Positions 34,972 to 47,354 of a stretch of 64,000 nucleotides of DNA are shown piece after piece (position 1 is the stretch's first letter; each line of letters starts with the position of its first letter). The stretch is taken from contig NC_087067.1 of the NCBI RefSeq assembly GCF_963678635.1, positions 58,882,487 through 58,946,486 of the forward strand, in the 5' to 3' direction. A model generated the notes under the pieces. The model had not been told where the DNA came from and searched no databases. It saw nothing but the letters and a program-made list of their open reading frames with translations. A program made the translations under genes and the position numbers. This stretch comes from Symsagittifera roscoffensis. Taxonomy: Eukaryota > Xenacoelomorpha > Acoela > Convolutidae.

Positions 34972-36138
34972 TCTTCCGCTGTCTCATTTGTGCCTGCGCC
35001 GTGTTCCTTATACAGAGCTCGTTCAATTCCTGTTGTCTACTGACCGCTTCCTTCACATAGGCCTGAGGCGACGTCTTTTTCCCTTCGTATTCCGGATAGA
35101 AGAATGTCAGGGGCATCGCTCTCTCTGTGCCAGTTAACATCATGAAACGACTGATCCCCGTTGATGAGTGCTGCGTGCTGTTATACGCCCCTACCACTTG
35201 CGGCAGATATTTATCCCAATCTGTCATGTGTCTCGAGCAATATACTCTGAGCATGTTCACCAGTGTTCTGTTCTGCCTCTCCACTAATCCGTTCGTTTGA
35301 GGATGGTAGGTTGTTGAATGCGCTCGAGCCATATAACATCTCCTCATCAGTTCTTTTGTCAAGTCCCCCACGAAGGCTTTCCCATTGTCCGATTGGAATG
35401 TCATCGGACGCCATATTGTGATATCCAGTGCGTTATCAAATGATGACAAGTCTCTTCCACTGAGGCCGTCTGACAGGGTACCGCTTCTGCCATTTTCGTA
35501 AAGTGGTCTTTATTTACCAGTATCTGATTGTATCCCGAGTCGGTCATGCAAATCTTGTGATGGTCTATCTGCATGACCTCGTTAAATTCCGAGCTTTCCA
35601 CGGACTTAAGTGGGAATTTCGTTTTTCTGGGGTCTTTCACTTGCAAACACGACAAGCATGTGTTCACCCACCTTTCGCAAGCCTTTCGCAACCCTGGCCA
35701 ATCAAACCTGTGTAGTATTCTTTGTTGTACCTTTCCTATTCCCTGATGTCCCATCTGGTCGTGCAATCTGAACAACACTTACGTCTGGTATAGCTGTGAT
35801 AGTATGATGAGGTTATGTCTGTATAAAATCTTCTCCTCATCTTTCCTCCTATAGGCTACCACACCATCAGCTGTGTGATAGAGTAAGTCCCTTCTCTCTT
35901 TGTATAACTGGCTCAAGATCTTGTAATTATCCTCCTGCATGTCTCATTTCTCCTTGGCTTCCGTCCGTATCCATTTGGAGAGGTTGCTCGTCATCTTGTC
36001 ATTCTTCTGAGCTCGTATCAGATCCGACAGTCTCCTTCAATGCCATCATTTGACCATTCAGTTCTCCGGGACTGTGGATGTCGTCTTTTAGCTTAACGCA
36101 AACTATTCTTCTCAAGACCTCCCTGTCACACATCTCAA
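34972..36138 (-). pseudogene. Gypsy integrase fragment, unit E (fused to polymerase)
   Basis: Pair of the fragment at 24304-25498. The HHCC region is well preserved here (HDQMGHQGIG ... CLSCLQVK, 35778-35640). The core is split by a frameshift after the ISQYG residues near 35405. The first integrase core Asp (MQIDHHKI) and Glu (NGLVERQNR) are readable. A deletion of about 30 bases lies in the linker near 36030. Confidence 0.8.
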
Positions 36139-39100
36139 GACCTCACACTTCTAGATACTTTACAGAGTTTATATCAAAATCTGGTTATGATCCTAAAAAT
36201 TTTCGTGGAGTTTCAGTATAAGACTTATACGTTGTCGAGGAAATTGTTCAAAGAAATAAGGTGAATATGTAGGAGAACCAGCTCGACGAAGTATTGGAAG
36301 ATTTGACAAAACTGTCAAATTAATGAGATTTAAAAATCATATCATTCATATAAATGATATTGATTCTTTCTTCAAGTGCTTCCGGTGTCCTAGTTGTGAT
36401 ACTTTCTTCAAAAGAACTGAATTTCTCAACAAACATCTGCTGAGATGTCAGGATCGAGTGAAACACATTTACCCAAATAACGTCTATAAGCTTCGCGAAA
36501 CCTTGTTTGAAATAAAGAAGGATTCAATCTTCCAGTTTCTGAAGATAACAAACTTTTTAATAATCTAGTAATTTTCAATTTTGAGTCGATTTGGGTTCCC
36601 ACAGAGGAACTAAAACAAAGACAAACTACAAGCTGAATTGGAAAACGTGTTCCTTTTTCAGTCTCTATATGATCAAATCAGATTGTTGAACCCATCTTTT
36701 TGTACAACAAGGATCCACAGATTTTGATTATTGATTTTGTAAGCAAGCTCGAGCTGTTGCCTGAGAAAAGTAAGCTGGAGATGAGAACATCATTTCAAGA
36801 TATTGAAGTGGATGTCAATGAACGAATGAAAAAGATTTTTGATCAGCTAAACGAACGCGGTTAAAATTATTCAAGTAACAAATTTGAGTACGAAGACGAA
36901 AGCATTGAAGATTCGGAAGACGCAGATATGTCAAAAAAATTCTTGCAAATTCAGAAAATCAACTCATCGAATTGAAACAACATCTGGAGATATATGTATA
37001 TACTTCACCTGTTTTTGGATTTAACAGTAGTAGATATGATTTGAATTTGATTAAGTCATACTTAATCCCCTATTTGATTCGCGATGAAGAACAAGAAACA
37101 TTAGTAATAAAAAAAGCGAACGATTTCATTTCTTCAAATTTAGAGATGTACAATTTCTCGACGCAATGAATTTTCTGGGTGGGGCAACTACTCTGAACTC
37201 CGTTCTTAAAGCCTATGAAGCTAGCGAAACGAAAAAAATTCTTTCCCTATGAGTGGTTTGATAACCCAGACAAACTTGATTTTCCCGAATTGCCGCCGTA
37301 TGAAGTTTTTTTCAGTAAACTTAGAAACAATCGTCGATTATGAGAAGCTGAGAAAGAGTGGGATTGACGAACAACAAGCACTGAAAAAGCTTCAAATCCA
37401 GACTGTGCCTCCATCTGGATTGGATAATTACAATTACTTACAGGAGACTTGGAAGAAAAAGGGAATGACAGTGTTCAAAGACTTTTTGAAGAAGTACAAC
37501 AACAAAGAGTTAGTTCCAACCTTAGAAGCAATGCAAAAATGATTCAGTTTTATCATAACAAGGAGATAGATATGTTAAATCTTGATTGTACTCTTCCAAA
37601 TCTAGCAAACAAATGTCCACACAAATCTACAAATTACAAATTTTATCCATTTTGCGAAAGTGATAAAGATTTGTGTGAAAAAATTCGAGAAGACATGACT
37701 GGTGGACCATCCATTGTGTTCACTCGAAAAGCTGTAGCTGATGAAAATTTCATTAGCAATTCATCAAATGTTTGTAAATCAATAGTTGGAATTGATGCAA
37801 GTCAGCTCTACCCCTTCTCAATGTGGCAAGATATGCCAACAGGACTGTACACGAGATGGGAGCTTGACACCGATATGCAGAAATTCATAGCTAGACATAA
37901 TCAATCACGCATTTTTGAGAATATGGTCATGTCTTTTCACCAGGAAACAAGACCAGAATGTAAAGCTGAGAGTTTTTCACATCTGGAAAAAAGAAAAAAA
38001 TGGACTGTTTTAAAGTGGATGGTCATTGTGATCACTGTAAGACAGTGTTTGAAACACTGGGATGTTATTACCACTTCTGTTCTTGTAAAAAAACTCGTCT
38101 CTCCTTAACAGATCAGGATATTGAACGAGGTAATAAGAAGAAAGAGATGGATGATACGAGACGGGAATACATAAAAGAGAAAGGTTACAAAGTTGAAGAA
38201 ATCAAGGAAAGTGTGAGTAGTGGGAAAGTTTCAAAACCAATGACAAGATCAAAAATCACGTCAGAACCCACTTTTTCTATGAAAGAAATCTTTCTACAGA
38301 CTCCCTTTCATCAAAAATAAACGATGGATCTCTTTTTGTCTACGTTCAAAGCACTGAGGTTGGATGAAACGATATTGGAGACTACAAGAAGAATTATGCA
38401 ATCGAGAACGAAATGTTAAAACATTCTCAGAGAATGCTGATATCTAGTTTCAAGCTAGAAAATGGAACAGTTATAACTCCTCTGTTCAACTTTTTTTATT
38501 TAATTTAGGTTGCAGTGCACCAAAATTTACCGTTTTGTTCAATATTCTCCTCGGAAATGCTTTAATAATTTCGTTCATTCAGTGGTTGATGCTGGAAGAC
38601 AAAGAGATGAAAACCCTTTGTGAAGAATTGTAGCAGAAACAATGGAACTTTTGGGTAATTCCTTTTATGGATATCAGATCATGGATAGATCCAGGCATAC
38701 AATCACAAAATATCTGAACGATGAAAAAACTGATAAGTCAATCAATGAATCACTTATACTTATACGACTGTATCAAACCAGATAAGAGAGCTGCTTGGGA
38801 AAAAATGAGGGAAAATGCAGAGACTCTTTCAAGGCGGATGCAAAAATTATTTTTATCCTCGAACGTGTTGCAGTACGCATAAAAAGTATGATAAACGGGA
38901 GCCGACACTTTTTAAAGATGAATTTAGATGTACAAAAAAGCTCTGTTTGTGTAGCAAGACATATTGCTGCTATGACAACAAGTCCGATAAGTTCAAGTTT
39001 AGCAGCAAAGGATTGAATAAAAGGGTCTGGAAGATTCTGGAGACTGTCCGATGTCAAAATACAGAAGAGTGCTCGATGAAGCGATCAAATTAACATCTAT

Positions 39101-39302
39101 AAATAGAGAATTCAGAACCGTAAACCACATGGTGGCCACATATGAGCAAACAAAAAAAGGACTTAGTTATTTTCATCCAAAAAGACAAGTTCAAGATGAT
39201 GGATTCCATACAAAACCATTGAATTTATACGGAATTATTGGAGATGGAAGCAGTGTGTTATATTTTTGTACAATGCAGTATTTTAATGGTGTTTCATTAT
39301 AA
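36139..39302 (+). pseudogene. Family-B DNA polymerase fragment, unit F
   Basis: Pair of unit D, with the same motif C deletion before LYDCIKPDK near 38760. GIDASQLYPF (motif A) near 37795 and NSFYGYQIMD near 38660 are readable. Additional losses are about 40 bases near 37330, about 90 bases near 38350 (between VYVQ and NTEVG equivalents) and four bases near 38815. The C terminus ends at the TAA at 39300-39302 after FNGVSL, which I take as the ancestral end of the gene. Confidence 0.8.
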
Positions 39303-40175
39303 AGTTGCGGTAAATTTCAAACACAATGCAGTGATTTATAAATTTTCTTTGTAATTTAGTTTTTTTCTCAAATATTGGAATTTTTTCGAAATTTCGGTAG
39401 GTTTCAGAATAGATTCAGATAAATAGAAAAAAAAAGTTTCTAAAAAATTTTTATTAGATCAATTTATAACAAATCTTATCGTGTTTTTCAAATACTATTT
39501 TTTTTCAAGAAATTTTCAAGTTTTTACACAAAAACTCTTACCATTGACTTACCATGTATGAAAAATCTAATTTAAAACCTTCATTACACAATCCACACGT
39601 AATTAACCAGTAATCTTTACTAATTAGAATACGCGCGCCAAAATGTTTCCGAAAAAATAGACATTTCCACACAAAAACCAAAAAGTTTTCGTTTTTCTTA
39701 CCATTATCTTACCATCACACAAACCATGAAACACATTGTAAACATTATACCCTACCTTATTATATAGCTGGGTGACCGGGTGATCTATTCCCTATCTTAA
39801 TACATGGGGGTCACCCAACTCCCCCCATGACCACCTCCAACATCTACTACTGTAGCTTTACTGTCAATTAAATTTTCAAATCAATCTGAAAACAGAATTC
39901 ATTCTTAGATCAAGATGCTTCTCACTCATGCCTAGCCAAAACCTCCCCCTTACTATCTTTAAAACATTATCCTAACTTTTTCTCGATAGAATAATTCAAT
40001 TAGGCATTTAAAAGCATGCAGACTTATTTTATGTTTTAGCACCTTAAATTTTTAGAATTTAATTGTCATGCCAATTATATTAAAATCCAACTACCTGACT
40101 TGTGCCCCCTTTACCTAGCTCAAGAACCCTGCGACTCCTTACTCAAGACTCAAGACATCCATGTCCACTCAAAGC
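39303..40175. other. Non-coding link between polymerase and gypsy (unit F)
   Basis: Same layout as the other long units, with a shortened 39720-39760 part and one CTATCTTAATACAT word. The inverted repeat GGGTGACC/GGTCACCC is at about 39770-39815. No gene is seen. Confidence 0.4.
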
Positions 40176-41415
40176 TCAGGCGATGCTCAAGTAATACTTC
40201 TTGTGTAGGTGCACCATTATCCCCGTTTCTGCAAAGACCACGTGCAGGAATGGCGTGTAATTCAACTTACCAACCTAGGGTTCAACTTGCCCCTGTTTGG
40301 TTAGTAGACCGGCATTGAGACCTCTCGTATCCCTCTTTCGAGCATGAAGTGTCTCAACCTCGTTAGTGTCAACATCACATGCTCGGGGTCTATCGTGTTC
40401 CTTTCATTGACCCTCGTCACCAAAAAGCACAGGTATTTACCAGGAACTTGTGAAACTGATGGGGAAAGCGGAGCCATTCCTCCCAGTTCTGATATTCTTT
40501 TTGAAGTCTGTTTCCAGTCTCGTGTTGAAGCTCATGTCCGCTGTTATGCAGATCGCACTAGTCCTATCTGACAAAATGAAGTCGCTGTCTGTGATCAGGA
40601 TGTTCTCTGAATAAGGATGTTCTCTGATCAGGATGTTCTCATTCGGTATCTCGAATTTTCTCTTGAAGTTTCTTCCTAAGGTAGGCTCAGCTTCCTCCTG
40701 ATCCAGTTCCAATCCGCTAGTCTGTCCCACTTCCCTGAGCTTCTTTATCATAAAATTTTTGGTGTGGGTAAGTCCTACATCCACTCCCCGGACAAAAATA
40801 TTTATCGACGTCCCTGTCGATGGTGCTAGGTTCAAGTTATCCGGTGGTATGTCCAGTGGCCGGTCAGTGGCTGTTCAACCAAATAGCGGATTTCCTGCTT
40901 TGACATGTTTCATTGCTGATACGTCGACGTGCTGGATATTTTGCGCTTCCTTCTCGTCAGTCTCAAGGTTATGCATCCATTCCAGTATTCTCAGGTTTGT
41001 ACTTTCCCTTTTTCTATCTCGCTTTGTTTCAGGTCTACTTCTCGTTCTGGTACGGAGTAGTCATCTTGCAAGGAATTCTCACTGTCGTTGATGGTCTGCC
41101 ACTCTTCATCGGCTACCGGCTGGCCCACGTTCACCAACTCCTCGCCTATCTCCTCGGGTTGTATCTTGTCAATCAAGAAGTCGTCACCATACATGTTGTA
41201 CATCATGCCTGTCCGCGTGTGCGGTCGTCTTTTCTTCTCCCTGTGGTCATCGGTGAGTCTGGTTCTATCACTTTGGTACCTCGTTCTGCTCCGGATCATT
41301 TCAATCTTCCTCCGCGAAAGATGCTCCGTCCGAATCTACCTCAATTTTCTCGTTATCATCCATGCTCACATCCTGCTTGCTGTCATTCTTCACTCTGGTG
41401 CCTTTCTCATTCACC
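40176..41415 (-). pseudogene. Gypsy Pol C-terminal tail with macro-domain-like module (unit F)
   Basis: The frame 40835-40437 carries NLAPSTGTSINIFVRGVDVG and then ICITADMSFNTRLETDFKK. After the shared one-base shift YLCFLVTRVNERN and SMPVYYPNRGKL follow, and the module ends with YYLSIA at 40176. Upstream 41299-40991 keeps MYGDDFLIDKIQPEEIGEEL. A repeated copy of the NLAPSTGTS segment sits inside the gag-protease region of this same element at 46109-46182. Confidence 0.55.
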
Positions 41416-42484
41416 TCACTTGCTGGCTCTACCATTAGATACTCGAGTCCTTCCATGATCTGTGATACACACCAGTCTTTCGGAGATGGGACGTGAGGTT
41501 TCAGATTTTCGTAGTGCGCCGCATGCCCTATGACTCAAGCGATAGAAGCGGCCCTGCTGGTGTACCTCCGTTTTCATAAACTGTGCTCTCCATTTCTTCA
41601 GTAACTTTTCAGGCCCTTTTGGAGCATACCATGATCCCAAAGCATACGGTATCGCCTGAAGTATTTTTTCATTGTACTTCTTCCGCTGTCTCATTTGTGC
41701 CTGCGCCGTGTTCCTTCTACAGAGCTCGTTCACTTCCTGTTGTCTCCTGACCGCTTCCTTCACATACGCCTGAGGCGACGTCTTTTTCCCTTCGTATTCC
41801 GGATAGAAGAATGCCAGGCAGGGGCATTGCTCTCTCCCTGCCAGTTAACATCATGAAAGGACTGATACCCATTGATGAGTGCTGCGTGCTGTTATACACC
41901 CCAACCACTTGCGGCAGATATTTATCCCAATCTCTCATGTGTCTCGAGCAATAAACCCTGAGCATGTTCATCAGTATTCTGTTCTGCCTCTCCACTAATC
42001 CGTTTGTTTGAGGATGGTAGGTTGTTGAATACACTCGAGCAATGTGGCATCTCCTCATCAGTTCTTTTGTCAACTCCCCCACGAAGAATTTCCCATTGTC
42101 CGATTGGAATGTCATCGGACACCGTGATATCCAGTGCGTTATCAAATGATCACAAGTCTCTTCCACTGAGGCCGTCTGACATGTTACCGCTTCTGCCATT
42201 TTCGTAAAGTGGTCTATATTTACCAGTATCTTCTTGTATCCCGAGTCCATCATGCAAATCTTGTGATGGTCTATCTGCATGACCTCGTTAAATTCCGAGC
42301 TTTCCACGGACCTAAGTGGGAATTTCATTTTTCTGGGGCCTTTCACTTGCAAACACGACAAACATGTGTTCACCCACCTTTCGCAAGCCTTTCGCAACCC
42401 TGGCCAATCAAACCTGTGTAGTATTCTTTGTTGTACCTTTCCTATTCCCTGATGTCCCATCTGGTCGTGCAATCTGAACAACAC
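41416..42484 (-). pseudogene. Gypsy integrase (unit F)
   Basis: The longest integrase frame in the window (42484-41717, 255 codons). It holds an intact HHCC region (HDQMGHQGIG ... CLSCLQVK) and all three catalytic positions: Asp in MQIDHHKI, Asp in TFQSDNGKFF and Glu in NGLVERQNR. Two codons before PMTFQS are missing relative to C/E. A four-base duplication near 41820 shifts the frame after RERAMPLPG. The C-terminal part, 41763-41416, lost about 25 bases at the GQYVWVF strand. Confidence 0.85.
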
Positions 42485-43578
42485 TTACGTCTGGTATAGC
42501 TGTGATAGTATGATGAGGTTATGCCTGTATAATATCTTCTCCTCATCTTTCCTCCTATAGGCTACCACACCATTAGCTATGTGATAGAGTAAGTCCATTC
42601 TCTCTTTGTATAACTGGCTCAAGATCTTGTAATTATCCTCCTGCAGGTCTCATTTCTCCTTGGCTTCCGTCCGGATCCATTTGGAGAGGTTGCTCGTCAT
42701 CTTGTCATTCTTCTGAGCTCGTATCAGATCCGACAGTCTGTATCTCGCTTTGAAGTGTTCCTTCAATGCCATCATTTGACCATTCAGTTCTCCGGGACTG
42801 TGGGTGTCGTCTTTTAGCTTAACGCAAACTATCCTTCTCAAAACCACCCTGTCATCACCCGGTTCCAGGTTCGTCCTGACATTTAAATTGCACGATAGCT
42901 CTCTGAATGTTTTCGTTGAAACCGCTATTTTCTCAAGCTCTTCTCATCCGTACGCATCCTGTTGTTCTAGGTTGTACGTCCCTGAGGAAGGGTCAGTTTG
43001 TAGTTCTCTGTCGTGGTGCCTCATTTTCTCTTCCGCTAACATCATGCAAAGACTGTCTTGGTCATCACCCCTCTTCTTTGAGTCATCCTCCCTTTCTTCC
43101 GATTCCCCGGACAAATTCTCTATCTCATTTTCTCCTTCTGTTTTTGGCCACTCCCCGGACTCTTGATCTAGTCCGAAGTGTTCGGTTTCCTCCTTTCTTC
43201 TTCCGAAACGTAGTCCGGGATTTTCTCGACCAATGTTCGCACAACTTCTTCTTTATTGTCAGGTTGCTTGCCTATCATTGAGTCCTCGCCATGAGCTGCT
43301 TCCCCTCTTTTCAAACTGGTGACTTCCGGTTTGTCTTTGTTATTGTTCCGGGCTACAGGTTTATTGTCTGCTAGTTTCTCGAGCAGTCTCCTCAAATCCT
43401 CTCCTATCGTCACCCTTTTTGTCTCCACTTCATCGAGGTCGTAGCCTTTTGCTTTTAGTGTTTCCCTCACTGTCTTCGATTTGATCATCATTTCTATTAA
43501 CACCCCTAGATTTCTTTTGAGAATTGTTTTCCCTTGATGTTCAGCTGGTAGGTCGGGATGGTCCTCTATTGGTTTTCC
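42485..43578 (-). pseudogene. Gypsy linker between RNase H and integrase
   Basis: No catalytic motif is visible. The minus strand carries charged, low-complexity sequence in pieces: KDKPEVTSLKRGEAAHGED (43168-43503) and KLKDDTHSPGELNGQ (42650-42847). Units B-E keep only the part nearest integrase, so this is the only place in the window where the whole linker is seen. It contains the ancestral sequence across the gypsy breakpoint (near 42840) used in all the polymerase fusions. Confidence 0.6.
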
Positions 43579-45277
43579 TCACTTGTCAAGCCACCTCGTG
43601 ATTGGAAGGCTGTCATACGTCTCCTTGTTCATAAATGAGAAACCATCTTTGATTTCCGGCCTGTCCGCCTCCCTTTGCTCCTGTCTCTCGTAGAAAACCG
43701 TCTTCTTGCTCAAGTTGTCGGTATTTTGATGTTCGTCCCTTTTTCTGAATTCAATAATCATTTTATAACCACCCAAGCGCACTATCCATCTCCCAATGCT
43801 GCTCTGGTCCATTGAGTACGTTTTCAACCAACTGAGTGCTCTGTTGTCGACCGGTAAATTGAATGGTTTGCTACCCAGGTATGCCTTGTATTTTTCTACA
43901 AAGGTGACTACCGCAAACGTTTCCGCTTTGGCTGCCCCGTATTTAATTTCTGTATCACTCAATACTTTGCTCCCGTAAGCTATTGGTCTCAAGACTGTCT
44001 TTCCGTTCGACTCCTGCTCTTGGTGGAGTATTCTAGAGATCGCTACCACCCGTGCATCCGTATCCAGCACATACGATCCATTTTCCGTGGGCATCCCTAG
44101 CACAGGCGCTTCGCACAGCTCTCTCTTTATTCTCTGAAATGACTCCTCAACCGCGTTATTCCACTTGAATTTCTTGCCCTTGTGTCTCATGAGTTGTTGC
44201 ATTGGATATACTTTGTCGCATAGCCCTTGATAATCTCCCTGTAACAGTTCGCAAAACCCAGGAAGCTCATTAGCTGATGCTCCGTTTTCGGTGATTTCCA
44301 AGTCAGCACTGCCTTTACCGCGTCTGGATCTGGTCTAAGGCCATGTTTGTCCACCATCCTCCCCAGATATTTGATCGAATCCATGAGAATCTCACACTTC
44401 GACGGCTTGCATTTTTTCCTGCTCTTTTCATGCAAGTGAGCAACTCGTCTAGTCGTTCGATTTGATAATTTAGAGTAGGTGTCGCTATCACCACGTCATC
44501 CACATAACACCTTACCAAATTGCCATATTTCTTCGTTACACTTGTCAGTGCATGTGCCATCAATCGTTGGAACGTGACTATAGCCTTGCAAAGGCCAATA
44601 GGCATAGATTTCCATTGAAACAGCCCCAGCCCTCAAGCAAATCCTGACTTGTCCCTGTTTTGTTTTCTCTGCGGTACCTGTCAAAAAGCCGACCCTAAAT
44701 CAAGAAGTGTAAAAAATTTTGCGTCTCCCAATTTCGAGAGGCTCTCATCAATCCTACATATGGGATAGGCATCCTTCACCGTGACGGAGTTTAGATACCG
44801 AAAGTCACAAGGAAATTTTAGGTGGTCTCCTTTCTTTTTAGCCATCACTACTCCACACGCCCACGGTAATTTGGATGGTTCTATCATATCATACTCTAGT
44901 AGGGTCTCTATCTCTTTTCTGCATGCATCCAATTTGTTAGGGGTCATACGCCTCGCCCCCTCTCTATGTGGTACCGCCGAATCCTCAAGCTCTATTTCAT
45001 GTTCAACAACATTACAGCATCCAATGTTAGGCTTATGTTTCCAAAAAACGTCCTGATTCCGATCTAGCACATTTTTGATGGCTTCGAGCTCTTCGTTCGT
45101 TACCTTACCCTTCAAGTGTTCTTTTTCTAGTAATACCGGTTTATCCGTCTCTAATTCCTCTAGTGTGGGTCTTTCCGGAAAATTCGAACAGCTCGAAAGT
45201 CCATTGTTTGTCTCTGACTTAAGCGACTTCACAAGACTTGATGAAAATTTTTTGTCTTCAATCTTCTCAAGATACAA
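43579..45277 (-). pseudogene. Gypsy reverse transcriptase and RNase H
   Basis: RT copies the element RNA into DNA, and RNase H removes the RNA strand. From 45277: palm N-terminal part with MIEPSKLPWACGVVMAKKK, CDFRYLN and TLLDLGSAF, interrupted by TGA at the position after GSAF (normally Trp). The active site YVDDVV lies near 44500, then KYLGRMVDKHGL and the thumb. RNase H starts near 44100 (YVLDTDARVVAISR), with Glu in AETFAV and Asp in VDNRALSWL. Frameshifts lie near 44640 and 44430 and between thumb and RNase H near 44230. All catalytic Asp residues are readable. Confidence 0.85.
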
Positions 45278-46108
45278 ATCTTATCCCTACGATTCGGGCA
45301 ATCAAGAACTTCATTTTTTTCACATTTTCGGTCATTTCATATCTAGTTTTTACAGTATTGCGTATCCCAGCTTCCCTTCCCCACTGGATTGTGATTGGTA
45401 TATCAAGAGTATTCAACAAGACATTGACGCAGAGGCCACTCTTGGTTATCGAGAAAGATCTTCCTAAAATAGGAGCACTTTGACAATTCGGATTTGGTAC
45501 TATGCATACTTGTTTATTGTCACTTAGTCCATTGAAGTTTTTCATCCGCAAGCTTACTATCGCCGCCTCATTTGCTTTCAGCCTTACCCTCCTATTCAAG
45601 AAAACTGGAGTCTTAATTTCATTCACCATTATCAAAATTACCGGTTTAATAACGTACTTCTTTTCCGGGTTCCGAATCCTGAACATCGCATTGTTAAGAT
45701 CAATTGTTACATCGAAATTCCTGCTGAAATCTCTGCCTAAAATAAATTTGTAAGACTCATCTAGATTCTTCACTACCAGAAAGCCGTATTCTTGAGTCTA
45801 TCAAGTCATCTATGTCGAACCCCATTTTTTCCATGTTTCAATTGGTATGACACTCAAGACGGCTCCTGTGTCCAATAATCCACGCAGTTGAGTCTTTTTT
45901 CCGCAATTGTCCAGTACGTGTGCATATACGTCTGCCTCTGTTCCCAATTGCATTGCATCCTCTTCTAACATAGCGCAGTGTCCGATCGATCTCACTTTTA
46001 GTTGTTGTCTACCAACGTAGATTTGCCCGGCTACATCTTCATCACACGTTATCATCAATTTTGTGTAGATGTTTATTCCATCTATATTCAGTTTGACCTC
46101 ATTCTACC
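45267..46108 (-). pseudogene. Gypsy aspartic protease region
   Basis: The frame 46058-45810 contains GLLDTGAVLSVIPIETW, the DTG active-site loop of retropepsins. After a frameshift near 45800 the frame 45773-45267 continues with FILGRDFSRNFDVTIDL, equivalent to the second loop and C-terminal strand. It processes Gag-Pol in an active element. Directly upstream (46109-46182) a foreign piece of the element's own 3' region interrupts the junction with Gag. Confidence 0.75.
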
Positions 46109-46182
46109 CCCACTCCCAGGACAAAAATATTTAGCGACGTCCCCGTCGATGGTGCTAGGTTCAAGTAATCCGGTGGTATGTT
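46109..46182. repeat. Internal duplicate of the gypsy 3' segment
   Basis: About 72 bases here (CCCACTCCCAGGACAAAAAT through TCCGGTGGTATGT) match 40783-40855 with four or so differences, same strand. The matching 3' segment encodes NLAPSTGTSINIFVRG. The word TCAAGTAATCCG occurs in the insert and again near 46223. Confidence 0.8.
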
Positions 46183-47354
46183 ATCTTAAAGCTTCAGAAG
46201 CGCATTGCGGGCTTATTGCGCTCAAGTAATCCGCGTACACGTCTATATGCATTACTGTCTGATCACTCGGTTCACTCAAGTTTCTTGTTACTTCGTGGCC
46301 GCCCACTATGATTATTGACATGATTCTTGCCCCAAATTTCACGATGCCAAATGGTTTTCCAGTGACCATTTTCAAAGTGTTGCAATTGCTCCTACTCCTT
46401 GAGTTCTCTCCGGTCTCTAGTTCTGGTCTTGTCATACAGAGTGTTTCGTTCAATTTCTGTTTTTCTATTTCCTGTTTCAGCCATTGCTCGATTTCTGTGG
46501 TCGCCAAGTCCTGCTTCACTTTGTTGACTGCCTCTGCAGCTGCCTTTTCGTAGTTTATCTCTTGTGACTTCCTGGTCTCGGCCCCCGTGGCATCTTTGAC
46601 TATTGTCACGACCTTCATTGTCTTTGTTGATAATTCACCACTCGCTGCCTCTTTGTTCTTCAAGTCATTTTCAGCTTCTATATTCCTGGTATTTTGCACC
46701 GCAACCTGTGCCAGTTTGTGTTTCGGGTGATTCTGATTCTTCACCGCCTCCCAAAACAAAGGAAAATTCATCCAGAAATGGCCTTCTTGGTTGCAAAGAA
46801 AACACCTCGCGCCTATCTTGATGATCAAGCCGCTGTAAAACTCATATTCTACCGTTTGACTCATATCCTCTTCCTCTTGTGCGTATACCAAGTTTTTCAT
46901 ACCTTGCTTGTATGTCGTGCAGTCCGCTACATGATGATCCGCTGATCCATAATTTGCGCATGACCTACGTTTGTCAATGCCGTCTCTAGGCTTGTACCAT
47001 GACGACCTTTATAGTTGGCTCACCCTTGCATGTTCCCGCCTTCTGAGAGCGAGTACTTTTTTGGTTTCATCATTATGTACTCTCTTGAATTTTGTCTCAT
47101 CTCTTCTGGGTTTGGTGCATTATCCTTTGATAGTGTATAATACGTTGCCAACATTGTTCTGAAGTCGTCACTTTTCACCCCGTCAAAAAAATTTGAAGCG
47201 ATGCTGAAGTTTCTTCTGTTCGTCTATTCTTTCGGATCGCTTTTTCTCCTCAAGCTCTCAAGATCATCCAGAAATCGATCGATTGACTCGCCTTCCCTTT
47301 GTCTTTTTTTTCAAATCTCATTATCACTTGATGACCCTTCATTCTTGATCCGAA
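46183..47354 (-). pseudogene. Gypsy Gag C-terminal part with two decayed CCHC knuckles
   Basis: The nucleocapsid part binds element RNA through zinc knuckles. The first reads CANYGSADHHVADC (near 46970-46930), with Tyr at the second Cys. The second reads CFLCNQEGHFWMNF (near 46810), with Phe at the final Cys. Downstream is a charged, helix-rich segment (EQWLKQEIEKQKLNETL). Upstream 47354-46980 holds the capsid C-terminal remainder (REYIMMKPKKYS) with shifts. The open frame 46900-46181 is 239 codons. Confidence 0.65.

Larger units (their letters stand above)
21546..42850. repeat. Two copies of a ~10.6-kb higher-order repeat (units C+D, then E+F)
   Basis: C+D spans 21546-32345 and E+F spans 32346 to about 42850. 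Each copy is polymerase (short) - gypsy (short) - polymerase (long) - gypsy (long), all in the same relative orientation. C matches E and D matches F in indels, fusion points and residues better than neighbours match each other, which is the definition of a higher-order tandem repeat. Confidence 0.8.
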
